Of a stretch of 64,000 nucleotides of DNA, positions 33,893 through 41,733 are shown one piece after another. The stretch covers positions 248,001 through 312,000 of the forward strand of contig JACPXC010000007.1 in assembly GCA_016196755.1 (NCBI GenBank), given 5' to 3'. Under the pieces are notes generated by a model, which had not been told where the DNA came from, did not search any database, and saw nothing but the letters and a program-made list of their open reading frames with translations. Source of the stretch: Elusimicrobiota bacterium. Its GTDB lineage: Bacteria; Elusimicrobiota; Elusimicrobia; UBA1565. Position 1 is the first letter of the stretch, and each line of letters opens with the position of its first letter. Position numbers and translations under genes: made by a program.

Positions 33893-34590
33893 GCCTCGAG
33901 CGCGGCGCGCTGGTCGGGCTTTAGCCCGGCCCCCGGCCGCGCGCGCTTGACGAGTTCCCAGGCGAGCTCCGCCGTCGCGGCGCGCTTCTCCAAGAGCAGC
34001 ACGGCGGCGACGACCAGGGCGCTGCGGCCGTGTCCCTGGGCGCAATGGACGAGTACCTTCTTCCCCTCCGCGCGTCGTGCCCCCGCCCAAGCCGCCGCCT
34101 CGCTCAGGTCCTCCACGCCGGGCGCCGCGCCGTCGAGCATGGCCACCCGCGCCCAGGTCCCGCGCGCCAAGCCGGCCATCTCGGGGAACTCCGCGGTGAG
34201 GCTCAGCACGGCGTCGATGCCGCGCGCGCGCAGGCGCGCCGCGTCGCCGGGCAGCGGCGCCGAACCGACCCAAAGGCCGGGGACCACCTCGTCGGCAGCC
34301 GCCTCGGTGGTGAACAGGCGGCAGAGCAAGAGGATGAACGCCGCCACGACGGCCCAGGGCGCCAGGGCCGCCTGCCAGAGCGCGGCGCGCAACGGCGATG
34401 CGGTGACGGACCGCGCCACCGGCAGGCCGCCGGCGTGCAGGGCGTAGGCCAGCCCGAGGAAGACGAGCGAACAGCCCGCCAGCGCCAGGGCCGCCGCGCC
34501 CGCACCCACGGAAGCGCCGCTCGACCAGAGGCGCAGCGCCGGCCACCAAAACACCAGGCCGCATAGGCTCAGCTTCAAGGCGAAGCGCAC
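33841..34590 (-). CDS. Membrane-bound dual-specificity phosphatase
   Basis: A 249-residue protein with about four N-terminal TM helices (residues 5-92) followed by a cysteine phosphatase domain. The active site HCAQGHGRS lies near 178-186, and a general-acid loop around MLDGAAP precedes it. It would dephosphorylate Tyr/Ser/Thr residues or lipids on the cytoplasmic side, as in PTPMT1-like phosphatidylglycerophosphate phosphatases. Its last 52 bp overlap the end of the convergent VWA gene. The GTG start has an extended -10 six nt away and no ribosome-binding site. Confidence 0.85.
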   Translation of the reverse strand: MRFALKLSLCGLVFWWPALRLWSSGASVGAGAAALALAGCSLVFLGLAYALHAGGLPVARSVTASPLRAALWQAALAPWAVVAAFILLLCRLFTTEAAADEVVPGLWVGSAPLPGDAARLRARGIDAVLSLTAEFPEMAGLARGTWARVAMLDGAAPGVEDLSEAAAWAGARRAEGKKVLVHCAQGHGRSALVVAAVLLLEKRAATAELAWELVKRARPGAGLKPDQRAALEAYCRDLALPIKPTNSFR

Positions 34591-34596
34591 GCGCCG

Positions 34597-34605
34597 ACGG
34601 TAGCA
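34597..34605 (-). promoter_or_regulatory. Extended -10 of phosphatase gene, leaderless spacing
   Basis: TGCTACCGT on the minus strand, ending 6 nt before the GTG at 34590. It lies in the 18-bp gap after the HNH gene stop, so it may start transcription inside what looks like one operon. Confidence 0.45.
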
Positions 34606-34608
34606 AAT

Positions 34609-35535
34609 CTACGGCGACAGCCCCGCCCGCTGCGCCGCCCATTGGTTGTGGTCGCGGCACAGCAGGCGCACGTTGACCGCCGAGTCGGAACGGCCGCCGA
34701 GCACCCAGGGCACGATGTGGTCGTACTCGAGCCCGTCGCGGGCCGCGCAGCGCCGTCCCTCCGGCGCCACGTAGGAGCAGCGCCCCTCGTCGCGCAGCCA
34801 GACCTCCTCCTTGACGTCCTGCGGGATCATGCGCGTCGGACCCGCGGCGGGCTCCTTGCGGGACTCGGGCTTGCGCGCCGCCAGCCCCAGCTTGCGGTCG
34901 GGGTCCTTGCGGTCGAGGTAGTAGTCGGCCAGGGCGCCCACGACGCCCTCGAGCTTCCCGGACGGGTCCCGGTGCCAGAGCAGGGCCCGCGCGCGCTCCA
35001 GAGCGCGGCGCAGCTCGACGCTGCCGGTGAAGCCGAAGTGGACGCGCTCGGCGCTCAGCGCCTCGATGCGGTCGCGGCGCCGGCGCTCGGCCGGCGGCGC
35101 GTCCGCCTCGGGCTCGACGCTGTCCTCGCGGTCCGGCCGCGGTACGAGCGAGGCGGCCAGGGTCTCGAGCTCCTTGCGGCTCAGGCCCTCGGCTTCGCCG
35201 AGGAGCTCGTCGACGTTGTCCTCGTGCAGGAGCGGAGCCAAGACTTTGACGGCCGCCGCCGTCAGCCGTCCCTCGCGCAGACGACCGAGTATGGCCGGGA
35301 AGCGCAGGGCCGCCTCGGCCGTCCGGACGCGCTCGTAGGCCGCTCCCTCGGCCCAGCCCAGCTCGTGGACGCAGTACTCGTAGACGGTCGGATAACCCGC
35401 CGCCTGGGGCAGGCCGCGCAGGTCGAGCTCGGCCAGCAGGGCCAACTGCTCCGCCAGCAGCCGGCGTTCAGCCTCGGCCAGACGGGTCAACTCGCGCTCG
35501 AGGGCGTCGTCGGAGAGTCTTGTTAAGTCGGCCAT
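34609..35535 (-). CDS. HNH endonuclease-domain protein
   Basis: A 308-residue protein. An N-terminal helical region (1-120; DUF222-like style with many Leu/Glu/Arg) is followed by a charged segment and a C-terminal HNH domain: RCSYVAPEGRRC, then DHIVPWVLGGRSD and CRDHN (near 258-300). HNH domains bind metal and nick or cut DNA. Genes of this form are often multicopy and of unknown role, sometimes associated with mobile elements; no inverted or target repeats are seen around it. Confidence 0.85.
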   Translation of the reverse strand: MADLTRLSDDALERELTRLAEAERRLLAEQLALLAELDLRGLPQAAGYPTVYEYCVHELGWAEGAAYERVRTAEAALRFPAILGRLREGRLTAAAVKVLAPLLHEDNVDELLGEAEGLSRKELETLAASLVPRPDREDSVEPEADAPPAERRRRDRIEALSAERVHFGFTGSVELRRALERARALLWHRDPSGKLEGVVGALADYYLDRKDPDRKLGLAARKPESRKEPAAGPTRMIPQDVKEEVWLRDEGRCSYVAPEGRRCAARDGLEYDHIVPWVLGGRSDSAVNVRLLCRDHNQWAAQRAGLSP

Positions 35536-35623
35536 ACTGCTAGTACGCCGACCCCCCCGAAAAAGTTCCCTCAGCCGACCTATCGTGCCGCGAAGTAATG
35601 CTTGAGCGACTCCGCGCGGGCGT

Positions 35624-36868
35624 TCAGAAGGAGATGTCCCATTGCAGGCGGACCCGCTCCTCGCGCAGCGTCGGCGCCCCGGCCCTGGCCAGGTTGAAAT
35701 GGGTCGCGTCCAAAGTGACCTTGTTCCAATGGCCTTCGATGAACCAGTTCAAGGCCGCCGTGTACTCCTGGCGGATGTCGTTGGCCGCCGCGACGTTCGG
35801 GTCCACGAACGCGTACCGGAGGGCGGTCTCGAGCTGCTTCGGAACCGCCGCAACGAGGTAATGGGGGAACGCGCCCGCCTGCACGTAGGCGCCGCGCATG
35901 CGCCTCAGCGCGCCGCCCGTGTTGTTCCGGATCTGCTTCCAGTGATATTCGTGCTGGAGCGAGAAGCCGCGATACTTGAACGCCGTTTCCTCCATCCATT
36001 GCTTGATGGCGTACTGGCCGTCGGTCCCGGCCGCGAAGCCGTCCAGGTTCCCGCCCCCGCCGCTCGAAAAGCGCGTGGAGCGGCTCTGGTTCGTCGCGGC
36101 GGCGAACGCCAAGGAGCCCGCCGGCTTCTCGTGATGCTCCACGTCGCTCTGGGAGAAAGGCAGGTCGCGGCCCAGGAAGTTCCACTGATAGCGTCCCAGG
36201 TACAGGGGCTCGGCGTCGTCGTTGACGGCGTTGATCCCGTTGCCGGTGAAGACTCCCGCCGTGTAGCGCGAGTCGGCGAGCGTGCCGTCGAAAAGCCGCC
36301 CGAAGATCGCCACCCCGTCCTGCCGGTCGACGGTGAACTCCCGGTTGACGATCGAGCGCTCCGCGAACTGCTGGCTGCCCGACGAGTCGACGCGCTCGCG
36401 GTTGAAGTCGATCTTCCACTGTCCCGCGCGCACGCTCAGCGCCTTGTGCTTCTCGTAGGAGAAGCGGAAATCAAGCAGCGTCGCCGTGGGCCAGTCATAC
36501 TCGAATTTATAGATCAGCGCGGGCTCGTAAACATACCCTTCAAGCTTGATGCGCGCCCGGCGCAGCCGGAAGGAGTTGTCGTTGCCCTGGCCGAACTGGG
36601 GGGCGGTCCTGGGATCCTCATCGTGGGAAAAGCTGTAGCGCATCTGCAGCCGCCAATTGAGCACCGCCTTGAATCGTTCGTCATCGGCGAAGGTGAGCCC
36701 CTTCTTCTTGACGTATGAGACCTTCAGCGGAGCGCCATTCTCCGGCTTGGCCGCGGCTTCGAGCTTGGCGAGACGCTCCTGCAGATCCTGGATCGAACCG
36801 GGCTCTGCCGCGGAGGCGAGGAGGGCGGACGATGAGAGCAGCGCTGCGACGAAGAGGAGTTTTTTCAT
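35624..36868 (-). CDS. Phosphate-selective porin O/P family protein
   Basis: A 414-residue outer-membrane porin. It has a signal peptide (1-21), a short coiled segment (IQDLQERLAKLEAAAK, about 25-40) as in OprO/OprP-type trimers, then a 16-strand-style barrel rich in Arg, Tyr and Phe, ending in the Phe-terminated strand LQWDISF. It would admit phosphate or other anions. The ATG at 36868 is preferred over GTG at 36874: it gives the MKK signal start and has TAGCCT six nt upstream. Confidence 0.9.
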   Translation of the reverse strand: MKKLLFVAALLSSSALLASAAEPGSIQDLQERLAKLEAAAKPENGAPLKVSYVKKKGLTFADDERFKAVLNWRLQMRYSFSHDEDPRTAPQFGQGNDNSFRLRRARIKLEGYVYEPALIYKFEYDWPTATLLDFRFSYEKHKALSVRAGQWKIDFNRERVDSSGSQQFAERSIVNREFTVDRQDGVAIFGRLFDGTLADSRYTAGVFTGNGINAVNDDAEPLYLGRYQWNFLGRDLPFSQSDVEHHEKPAGSLAFAAATNQSRSTRFSSGGGGNLDGFAAGTDGQYAIKQWMEETAFKYRGFSLQHEYHWKQIRNNTGGALRRMRGAYVQAGAFPHYLVAAVPKQLETALRYAFVDPNVAAANDIRQEYTAALNWFIEGHWNKVTLDATHFNLARAGAPTLREERVRLQWDISF

Positions 36869-36874
36869 GGGCAC

Positions 36875-36880
36875 AGGCTA
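36875..36880 (-). promoter_or_regulatory. -10 of porin gene, leaderless spacing
   Basis: TAGCCT on the minus strand, 6 nt before the ATG at 36868. It has no exact TGN extension. Confidence 0.3.
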
Positions 36881-36972
36881 TCCCATCGGCCCCTTGGCGC
36901 GCACCGCCGGCCCGTAAACTCCGCATGACGAACGCGTGACGCGATCGCCGAGCCCTTCATGCCTAGCCGCCC

Positions 36973-37000
36973 TTGACAGCCCGAGGTTCCAGTCTATACT
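36973..37000 (+). promoter_or_regulatory. Sigma-70 promoter of structured leader
   Basis: TTGACA (-35), a 16-nt spacer and TATACT (-10), the best consensus promoter in the window. Transcription should begin near 37006-37008, directly at the first hairpin. Confidence 0.75.
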
Positions 37001-37007
37001 TCTGAGA

Positions 37008-37045
37008 GTCACGGCGGCCCCGTTGGGGCCCGGTGGCTTTTTTTT
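37008..37045 (+). terminator. Promoter-proximal terminator/attenuator
   Basis: Stem GTCAC-(GGC)-GGCCCC / GGGGCC-(CG)-GTGGC, followed by eight T. It lies within about 10 nt of the expected transcription start, so it would end very short transcripts unless an alternative pairing forms. Confidence 0.65.
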
Positions 37046-37209
37046 CGACCAAGACCATGACTCCTAGAACCTGCACAGGACAAGGAACGAACGAACGCCT
37101 CAAGCCTGCCTCGGCGCGCATGACGCCCGCCGGCAGGCATAAAGGCCGGCGTGCGATGCGAACGGGCAGAGGGGCGCCGATGTAGCTTCGGCGTCGACCG
37201 CAAGGTCCT

Positions 37210-37239
37210 CCCCCTGCCCAGACCGGGCGGGGGGTTTTT
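37210..37239 (+). terminator. Second terminator, exclusive with aptamer-like stem
   Basis: Stem CCCCCTGCCC / GGGCGGGGGG (10 bp with one U-G pair), loop AGACC, then TTTTT. The 5' arm is the same sequence that closes the upstream three-way junction, so the two folds exclude each other. Confidence 0.75.
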
Positions 37240-37311
37240 ATTGCACCGATCTGGGGGGCGCGACCGTGACCGCGCCCCCCGCAAATCTCGGGGAAGTGAC
37301 CGGAGGGGGTG

Positions 37312-37488
37312 ATGAGGATGAAGAAGCTGACGCAGCCTGCGGTCCGCGCCTACGTCTGGGCGCGGCGCGGCCGGACGGCGTACCTGGTCGAGGCGCGGCT
37401 GGCCGAGCGGGCCGTGGCGGCCCTGCCGGAGCGGGCCGGCCGGCGCCTGCTGGAGCGCCTGCGCGCCAACGCGCGGGCGCGGATGTAA
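37312..37488 (+). CDS. 58-residue very basic protein behind structured leader
   Basis: ATG at 37312 (or 37318) with GGAGGGGG 3 nt upstream; 58 codons, rich in Arg and Ala, beginning MRMKKLTQP and ending RANARARM. It has no TM, Cys or signal peptide and probably forms amphipathic helices that could bind nucleic acid. It is followed at once by a strong terminator, so it is the only ORF of the transcript started at 36973. Unrecognised. Its ribosome-binding site, terminator and codon use support it being real, but the RNA rather than the peptide could be the functional product. Confidence 0.55.
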   Translation: MRMKKLTQPAVRAYVWARRGRTAYLVEARLAERAVAALPERAGRRLLERLRANARARM

Positions 37489-37489
37489 A

Positions 37490-37525
37490 GAGGCGGTCTT
37501 CCGAAAGGAGGACCGCCTCCGTTTT
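37490..37525 (+). terminator. Rho-independent terminator after the 58-codon ORF
   Basis: A 13-bp stem (GAGGCGGTCTTCC with GGAGGACCGCCTC, one G-U), GAAA tetraloop, then CGTTTT. It starts 2 bp after the stop codon. Confidence 0.85.
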
Positions 37526-37530
37526 GCGCC

Positions 37531-37560
37531 TTGACGGATTTGCGTGCCTCCTGTTACCCT
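37531..37560 (+). promoter_or_regulatory. Promoter of zinc-ribbon gene, leaderless spacing
   Basis: TTGACG (-35), an 18-nt spacer and an extended -10 TGTTACCCT ending 7 nt before the ATG at 37568. It is the clearest leaderless-type promoter here, having both boxes. Confidence 0.65.
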
Positions 37561-37567
37561 AAGACCG

Positions 37568-38161
37568 ATGAAGTGCCCCAACTGCTCCGCGGAGACCCCG
37601 GACGCCGCCCCCGAGTGCGGCGCCTGCGGCGTCATCTTCGCCAAGTGGAAGCCGCGCGCCGAAGAGCCCGTCGCGCCGCCGCCGCCGCCCGCGTCGAAGA
37701 TCCCGCTGGTCCTGCTCGGCGCCGCCGTACTCGGCGCGGCCGGCTATGGCTATTACGCCTACGCCGCCCGCCCGGCCGAGCAGCCGGTGGAGGTGATCGG
37801 CGCGAACATCCCTCCGGAACCCTACAAGCCCCAGATCCGGGCCATCGAGATCGCCCTTTATAAGAACGCCGTCCTGACGCCCAACGACGCCACCGTGATC
37901 GACCGCGAGGCCTCGCGCCTGGCGGGCTTCCTGGCCGCGCGCCACCCCGAACATCCGTTCGTGCGCAAGGCCGTCGCCGACATCATGGAGTTCTCCGCGG
38001 CGGCCGGGGCCGTAGAGAACGGCGCCTTCCCCCCCAACGCGCGCACCGACTGGACGCGCGGCTGGGAAGCCCTCCGAAGCAAGCGCTTCGCCCCCGCGCC
38101 GTGGTTCCGCCAGATCGCCCTCGAAGCCAAGAAGGACTCCCAGGCGCCCCCGGCGCCCTAG
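37568..38161 (+). CDS. Zinc-ribbon membrane protein
   Basis: A 197-residue protein. The N-terminal zinc ribbon has two Cys pairs, CPNC (3-6) and CGAC (17-20), followed by a Pro-rich segment, one TM helix (about 43-66), and a C-terminal domain outside or on the far side with no known motif. It is a putative signalling or assembly factor at the inner membrane; function unknown. The ATG at 37568 is supported by the promoter 7 nt upstream and lacks a ribosome-binding site. Confidence 0.8.
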   Translation: MKCPNCSAETPDAAPECGACGVIFAKWKPRAEEPVAPPPPPASKIPLVLLGAAVLGAAGYGYYAYAARPAEQPVEVIGANIPPEPYKPQIRAIEIALYKNAVLTPNDATVIDREASRLAGFLAARHPEHPFVRKAVADIMEFSAAAGAVENGAFPPNARTDWTRGWEALRSKRFAPAPWFRQIALEAKKDSQAPPAP

Positions 38162-38243
38162 TGCTCCCGGCCCATGGAGCCATGGGCCCTCTGCCGCCGT
38201 CCTAGTACCCCCTTCGCCCTAAGCCGTTTTCCGCGCTCCATCA

Positions 38244-38249
38244 TATAGT
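38244..38249 (+). promoter_or_regulatory. -10 of metzincin gene, leaderless spacing
   Basis: TATAGT, ending 7 nt before the GTG at 38257. It lacks the TG extension. Confidence 0.4.
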
Positions 38250-38256
38250 CGCTTCA

Positions 38257-41200
38257 GTGAGTAGCCGAGCGACCCGCGCCGCCAGCGTCGTCCTATGCGC
38301 CGCCCTGTTGTGCCAGGCATCCGGGGCCTCCGCGCAGGTCCTGGTCCGCGCCGCTCGTATGGTCCCCGGCGCGCCGGTGGCGCCCGCCGGCCTGAGTCTG
38401 CCGGTGACGGCTCCCGCCGCGGGCCTGTTGCAGACGCTGAACCCCGCCTTCTCGCCGACCCTCCCTTCCCCCATCCTCACTCCTACGCCGACCGCCACCC
38501 CTGGCCCGGCTCGGGCGTCCGCGGCGGTCCAGCCCCAGGCCGCCGCCTCGGCGGTCGCGGCGCCCGCCGCCGGGCTCGCGGCCACTCCGCTCGCGGCCCC
38601 CACCCCGGCGCAGACGCCGTCCCAAGCCGCCTCCGAGGCCGTGGGGGCGGCCGACCGAGCGCTATCGCGAGGAAGTGCCGTCGTCGCGCGCGCTCTCAAG
38701 GCCCTGCCCGCCGCGCGCCTGACCCGCGGCAGCCCGGCGCTGCTCAACGCCGTGTTCGACAACGCCCGCGGCTCCGCCCAGGACTCGGTCTCCCCGACGC
38801 CGGCCCGGACTGCGAATCTCGTCGCCGTCCCGTCCAGCGTCCGCTTGGCCAAGCCCGCGCCTGCCGCGCCTGCCGCAAAGGCCGGGGTGCCGCGGCCGGC
38901 ATCCGCCGTGACCAGCGTCTTGAATGGGAGCGCCCTGCTCGCCATCGCGCCGGCCACGGAACTGGCCTTGAACGTCGGCATCGGCGTCCTGGGCTTTCCG
39001 GCGGCCGCCGTTCTCTCCCACATGCTGCTCGAGCGGGCTTTCAACGAATCCGAGAACACGCCTTCGGGGCCCCGGCTCTGGCTCCTAGCCGCGGCCGCCG
39101 GCATGGGCTTCGCGGCTATGGTCTACTCGCTCTCGTTCATCTCTCCCTTCGCCGCGGCCGTCGCGACGATCGCCGTCGCCATGGCGGCCGCGGCGCTGGC
39201 ACCGCCCATGGGCTCCGCGGCCAAGGACGAGCCGGCCGAGAAGTTCCCTAAGGACGGCTTCCTGCGCCTGAGCCGCGACGCGAAGGGCAAGCTCATGGCG
39301 ACCCTGCGCGAGGAGGACTTCGACAAGCCCTTCATGCTCAGCGCCATGGTCGAGAAGGGCGTGGGCTCGAACTGGCTGTGGTCGATGTCTCCGGTAGACG
39401 GCGTGATGGTCTACTTCCACCGCTCCGGCAAGCGCGTCCAGCTCGTGCGCAAGAACATGGGCTTCCGCGCCCAGGAGGGCACCGCCGACGCCGCCGTCGT
39501 TGAGCGGGCCTTCGCCGACTCCGTCCTGGCCTCGCTGGCCGTCGACGAGAAGGACGCCAAGGCGAAGACCGTGACGATCCCGCTCGAGGACGCCCTCCTG
39601 GGCGACCTGTTCAACCTCAAGGGCACGCTGGCCGCCGAGTTCCCCGACGCCGGCGAGTTCACCTTGAACAAGGAGCACAGTTCGGTGGCCTCCGCGAAAG
39701 CCTTCCCCAAGAACGCCGAGTTCTCCACCGACCTCCTGTTCACCAACCCGCAGCCCGCCGTCGAGGCGCCCGTCCCCGACGCCCGCAACCTCTCGCTCAA
39801 GGTGCGCTACAGCTTCTCCGCCCTGCCGGAGCCGGGCTTCACGCCCCGCCCGGCCGACGACCGGGTCGGCTACTTCTCGACGGTGTATCGCGACTTCACG
39901 GACCAGAACTCGACCCCGGCCCTGGCCTCGCCCTACGTCAACCTCATCAACCGCTGGCGGCTCGAGAAGACCGACCCCTCGGCCGCGCTCTCCCCGGTCA
40001 AGAAGCCCATCGTCTGGTGGCTCGAGAATACGGTCCCCAAGGAGTACCGCGCGGCGGCTCGCGAGGGCATCCTCAAGTGGAACGCGGCCTTCGAGCGCCT
40101 GGGCTTCAAGGATGCCATCGTCGTCCGCCAGCAGCCCGACCCTGGCGCCGCCCCCGCCGACGCGGCCGAGGCCGAGTTCGACCCCGCCGACATCCGCTAC
40201 AACGTGGCGCGCTGGTTCACCGGCAGCGACGCCGACGTCGCCTTCGCCAGCTGGAGGACCGACCCGCGCACCGGCGAGATCGTCAACGGCCAGGTCAACT
40301 TCGCCCTCCAGGTCCTCGACGGCCGCGGCTACCGCGGCATGCGCGAGCTCTTGGAGTCCGAAACCGCGCCAAGCCACAAGCACGGCCCCTCCTGCCGCTT
40401 CGGCCGCCACGCCTCCGAGACCATGGCGGCCCTCAAGGACGCCGACCTCTCGCCCGAGGCGCGCGCGCGCTTCGCCCATGAGCTCGTCGTCTCCTACATC
40501 GTCCACGAGTTCGGCCACGCCCTCGGCCTGCGCCACAACTTCGCGGCGACCTCGCTGCGCAGCCTCGCGCAGATCGCCCGCGCCAAGGACGGCATCATCT
40601 CGCAGAGCGTCATGGACTACGCGGCGATCGCCATCCCCGACGGCGCCGAGCCCGGCGGGACCTACGCGCAGACCGAGCTCGGGCCCTACGACCACCTGGC
40701 CCTCGAGTACGGCTACCGCCCGCTCGACGGCCTAGACGCCAAGCAGGCCGCGGCCGCGCTCTCGGCCGTGGCCGGCCGCGTCGGCGAGCCGGGCCTGGAG
40801 TTCGCCGGCGACGAGCAGGTCGACGGCACCGACCCCTATGCCGCGCACTTCGACTTCGGCCCCGAGCCGCTCGAGTACGCCGCGATGACCGCCGCCCGCG
40901 GCCGAACCGTGCTCGACGCGATGGGCAAGAAGGAGCTCGAGCCGGGCGGCGACTACTCGGCCCTGCGCAGACGGGTCTACCACGTGGTGAGGACCCAGCT
41001 GCTCGGAGCTTTCCGCCTCGCCCTGCCCTACATCGGCGGCGTCAAACTCAACCGCGTGCGCGCCGGCCAGAACGCCGGCAGGCTGCCGTTCGAGTCCGTG
41101 CCCGCCGCCAAGCAGCGCGAGGCGATGGCCTTCCTCGCCAAGACCCTCCTCGCCGACGCCGGCCTGGTCCTCCCCGAGGGCCTGCTCGCGAAGCTGGCCC

Positions 41201-41733
41201 CCGACCTGCGCGACACGCCCTCCGAGTATTTCCCCGACACCTCCCCGCTGGCCTACGAGGACACCGTCACCAACATGCGCAAGTGGGCGATCGAGTCGCT
41301 CCTGTCGGTGGCGCGCACCAAGCGCTTGGCAGAGGCGCGCGGGCTCACGAAGGAGACGCCCTACTCCGTGCGCGACCTGTTCTCGGACCTGACCGACGCG
41401 CTCTGGTCCGAGACCAAGGAGACCACGCTCAAGCGAGCGCTGGTCATCTCCCCGCTCCGCCGGCGCGCGCAGTCCGCCCACCTCGACCAGCTCATCCGCG
41501 TCGTGCGCGGCTTGACCGACGAGGACGATGACAGCTTTTCGGGCAAGCGCGAGACCGCCAACCCCTATTCCTCGGAGGCGGTGGCCGCCGCCACCGCCGA
41601 GCTCGTCCGCCTGGCAGACAGGCTCGCCCCGCTCATCGGCCGCGGCGAGAGGTCCAAGCGGTTCAAGCCCGACCCGGCCGTGCTCGAGCACCTCCAGCAC
41701 AGCCTCTGGCGCATCAGCGAAGAGATGAACTAG
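38257..41733 (+). CDS. Large exported zinc metalloprotease (metzincin, DUF5117/DUF4953-like)
   Basis: A 1158-residue protein with a signal peptide (1-26), an Ala/Pro-rich region (27-190) containing the dispersed repeat (ADRALSRGSA near 132-141), one or two hydrophobic segments (about 225-325), and a long catalytic part. The zinc site HEFGHALGLRH (His750, Glu751, His754, His760) and a Met-turn (SVMDY near 786) mark it as a metzincin. Large bacterial proteins of this type carry DUF5117/DUF4953 regions. It probably digests extracytoplasmic protein. Its TAG is shared in antiparallel with the kinase stop (CTAG). Confidence 0.88.
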   Translation: MSSRATRAASVVLCAALLCQASGASAQVLVRAARMVPGAPVAPAGLSLPVTAPAAGLLQTLNPAFSPTLPSPILTPTPTATPGPARASAAVQPQAAASAVAAPAAGLAATPLAAPTPAQTPSQAASEAVGAADRALSRGSAVVARALKALPAARLTRGSPALLNAVFDNARGSAQDSVSPTPARTANLVAVPSSVRLAKPAPAAPAAKAGVPRPASAVTSVLNGSALLAIAPATELALNVGIGVLGFPAAAVLSHMLLERAFNESENTPSGPRLWLLAAAAGMGFAAMVYSLSFISPFAAAVATIAVAMAAAALAPPMGSAAKDEPAEKFPKDGFLRLSRDAKGKLMATLREEDFDKPFMLSAMVEKGVGSNWLWSMSPVDGVMVYFHRSGKRVQLVRKNMGFRAQEGTADAAVVERAFADSVLASLAVDEKDAKAKTVTIPLEDALLGDLFNLKGTLAAEFPDAGEFTLNKEHSSVASAKAFPKNAEFSTDLLFTNPQPAVEAPVPDARNLSLKVRYSFSALPEPGFTPRPADDRVGYFSTVYRDFTDQNSTPALASPYVNLINRWRLEKTDPSAALSPVKKPIVWWLENTVPKEYRAAAREGILKWNAAFERLGFKDAIVVRQQPDPGAAPADAAEAEFDPADIRYNVARWFTGSDADVAFASWRTDPRTGEIVNGQVNFALQVLDGRGYRGMRELLESETAPSHKHGPSCRFGRHASETMAALKDADLSPEARARFAHELVVSYIVHEFGHALGLRHNFAATSLRSLAQIARAKDGIISQSVMDYAAIAIPDGAEPGGTYAQTELGPYDHLALEYGYRPLDGLDAKQAAAALSAVAGRVGEPGLEFAGDEQVDGTDPYAAHFDFGPEPLEYAAMTAARGRTVLDAMGKKELEPGGDYSALRRRVYHVVRTQLLGAFRLALPYIGGVKLNRVRAGQNAGRLPFESVPAAKQREAMAFLAKTLLADAGLVLPEGLLAKLAPDLRDTPSEYFPDTSPLAYEDTVTNMRKWAIESLLSVARTKRLAEARGLTKETPYSVRDLFSDLTDALWSETKETTLKRALVISPLRRRAQSAHLDQLIRVVRGLTDEDDDSFSGKRETANPYSSEAVAAATAELVRLADRLAPLIGRGERSKRFKPDPAVLEHLQHSLWRISEEMN
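38649..38680 (+). repeat. Dispersed 32-bp intragenic repeat, copy C
   Basis: Identical to copy B over 32 bp. It is read in the metzincin gene as ADRALSRGSA, in the same orientation as copy A and inverse to copy B. It lies in the low-complexity linker after the signal peptide. Confidence 0.88.

Larger units (their letters stand above)
37004..37284 (+). ncRNA. Structured leader RNA with two switch-like terminators
   Basis: About 280 nt between promoter and ORF. Elements in order: a terminator hairpin (37008-37037) with U8; TGACTC (37058-37063), able to pair with GAGTCA (37006-37011) and so break that terminator; a hairpin of GCCTGCC/GGCAGGC (37104-37138) with an inner GGCG/CGCC stem; a three-way junction closed by GGGCAGAGGGG (37164-37174) and CCCCCTGCCC (37210-37219), with arms CGCCGA/TCGGCG and GACC-GCAA-GGTC; a terminator reusing CCCCCTGCCC with GGGCGGGGGG (37225-37234) and U5; and a 10-bp GC hairpin (37253-37280). 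No known riboswitch class was matched. Confidence 0.55.
36881..37311 (+). other. 431-bp non-coding stretch with structured leader
   Basis: The longest gene-free stretch in the window. The first 90 bp show nothing clear. From 36973 it holds a sigma-70-type promoter, then at least five strong hairpins, two with U-tracts, up to the ribosome-binding site of a 58-codon ORF at 37312. No tRNA, 6S, SRP, tmRNA or RNase P signature was found. Confidence 0.7.

Noticed and set aside
28693-34660. Very long minus-strand ORFs (1242 and 925 codons)
   Set aside because: They lie antisense to genes with clear domains (EEP fusion, sigma factor, VWA). High GC suppresses stops in shadow frames, and the translated text is low-complexity with no motif.
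34609-35535. Mobile element around the HNH gene
   Set aside because: No inverted repeats, transposase, integrase or target duplication seen.
36973-37284. Known structured RNA (6S, SRP, tmRNA, RNase P, cobalamin, GEMM, fluoride or guanidine riboswitch)
   Set aside because: None of the conserved cores I know fits; only the architecture is riboswitch-like, so it is left unnamed.
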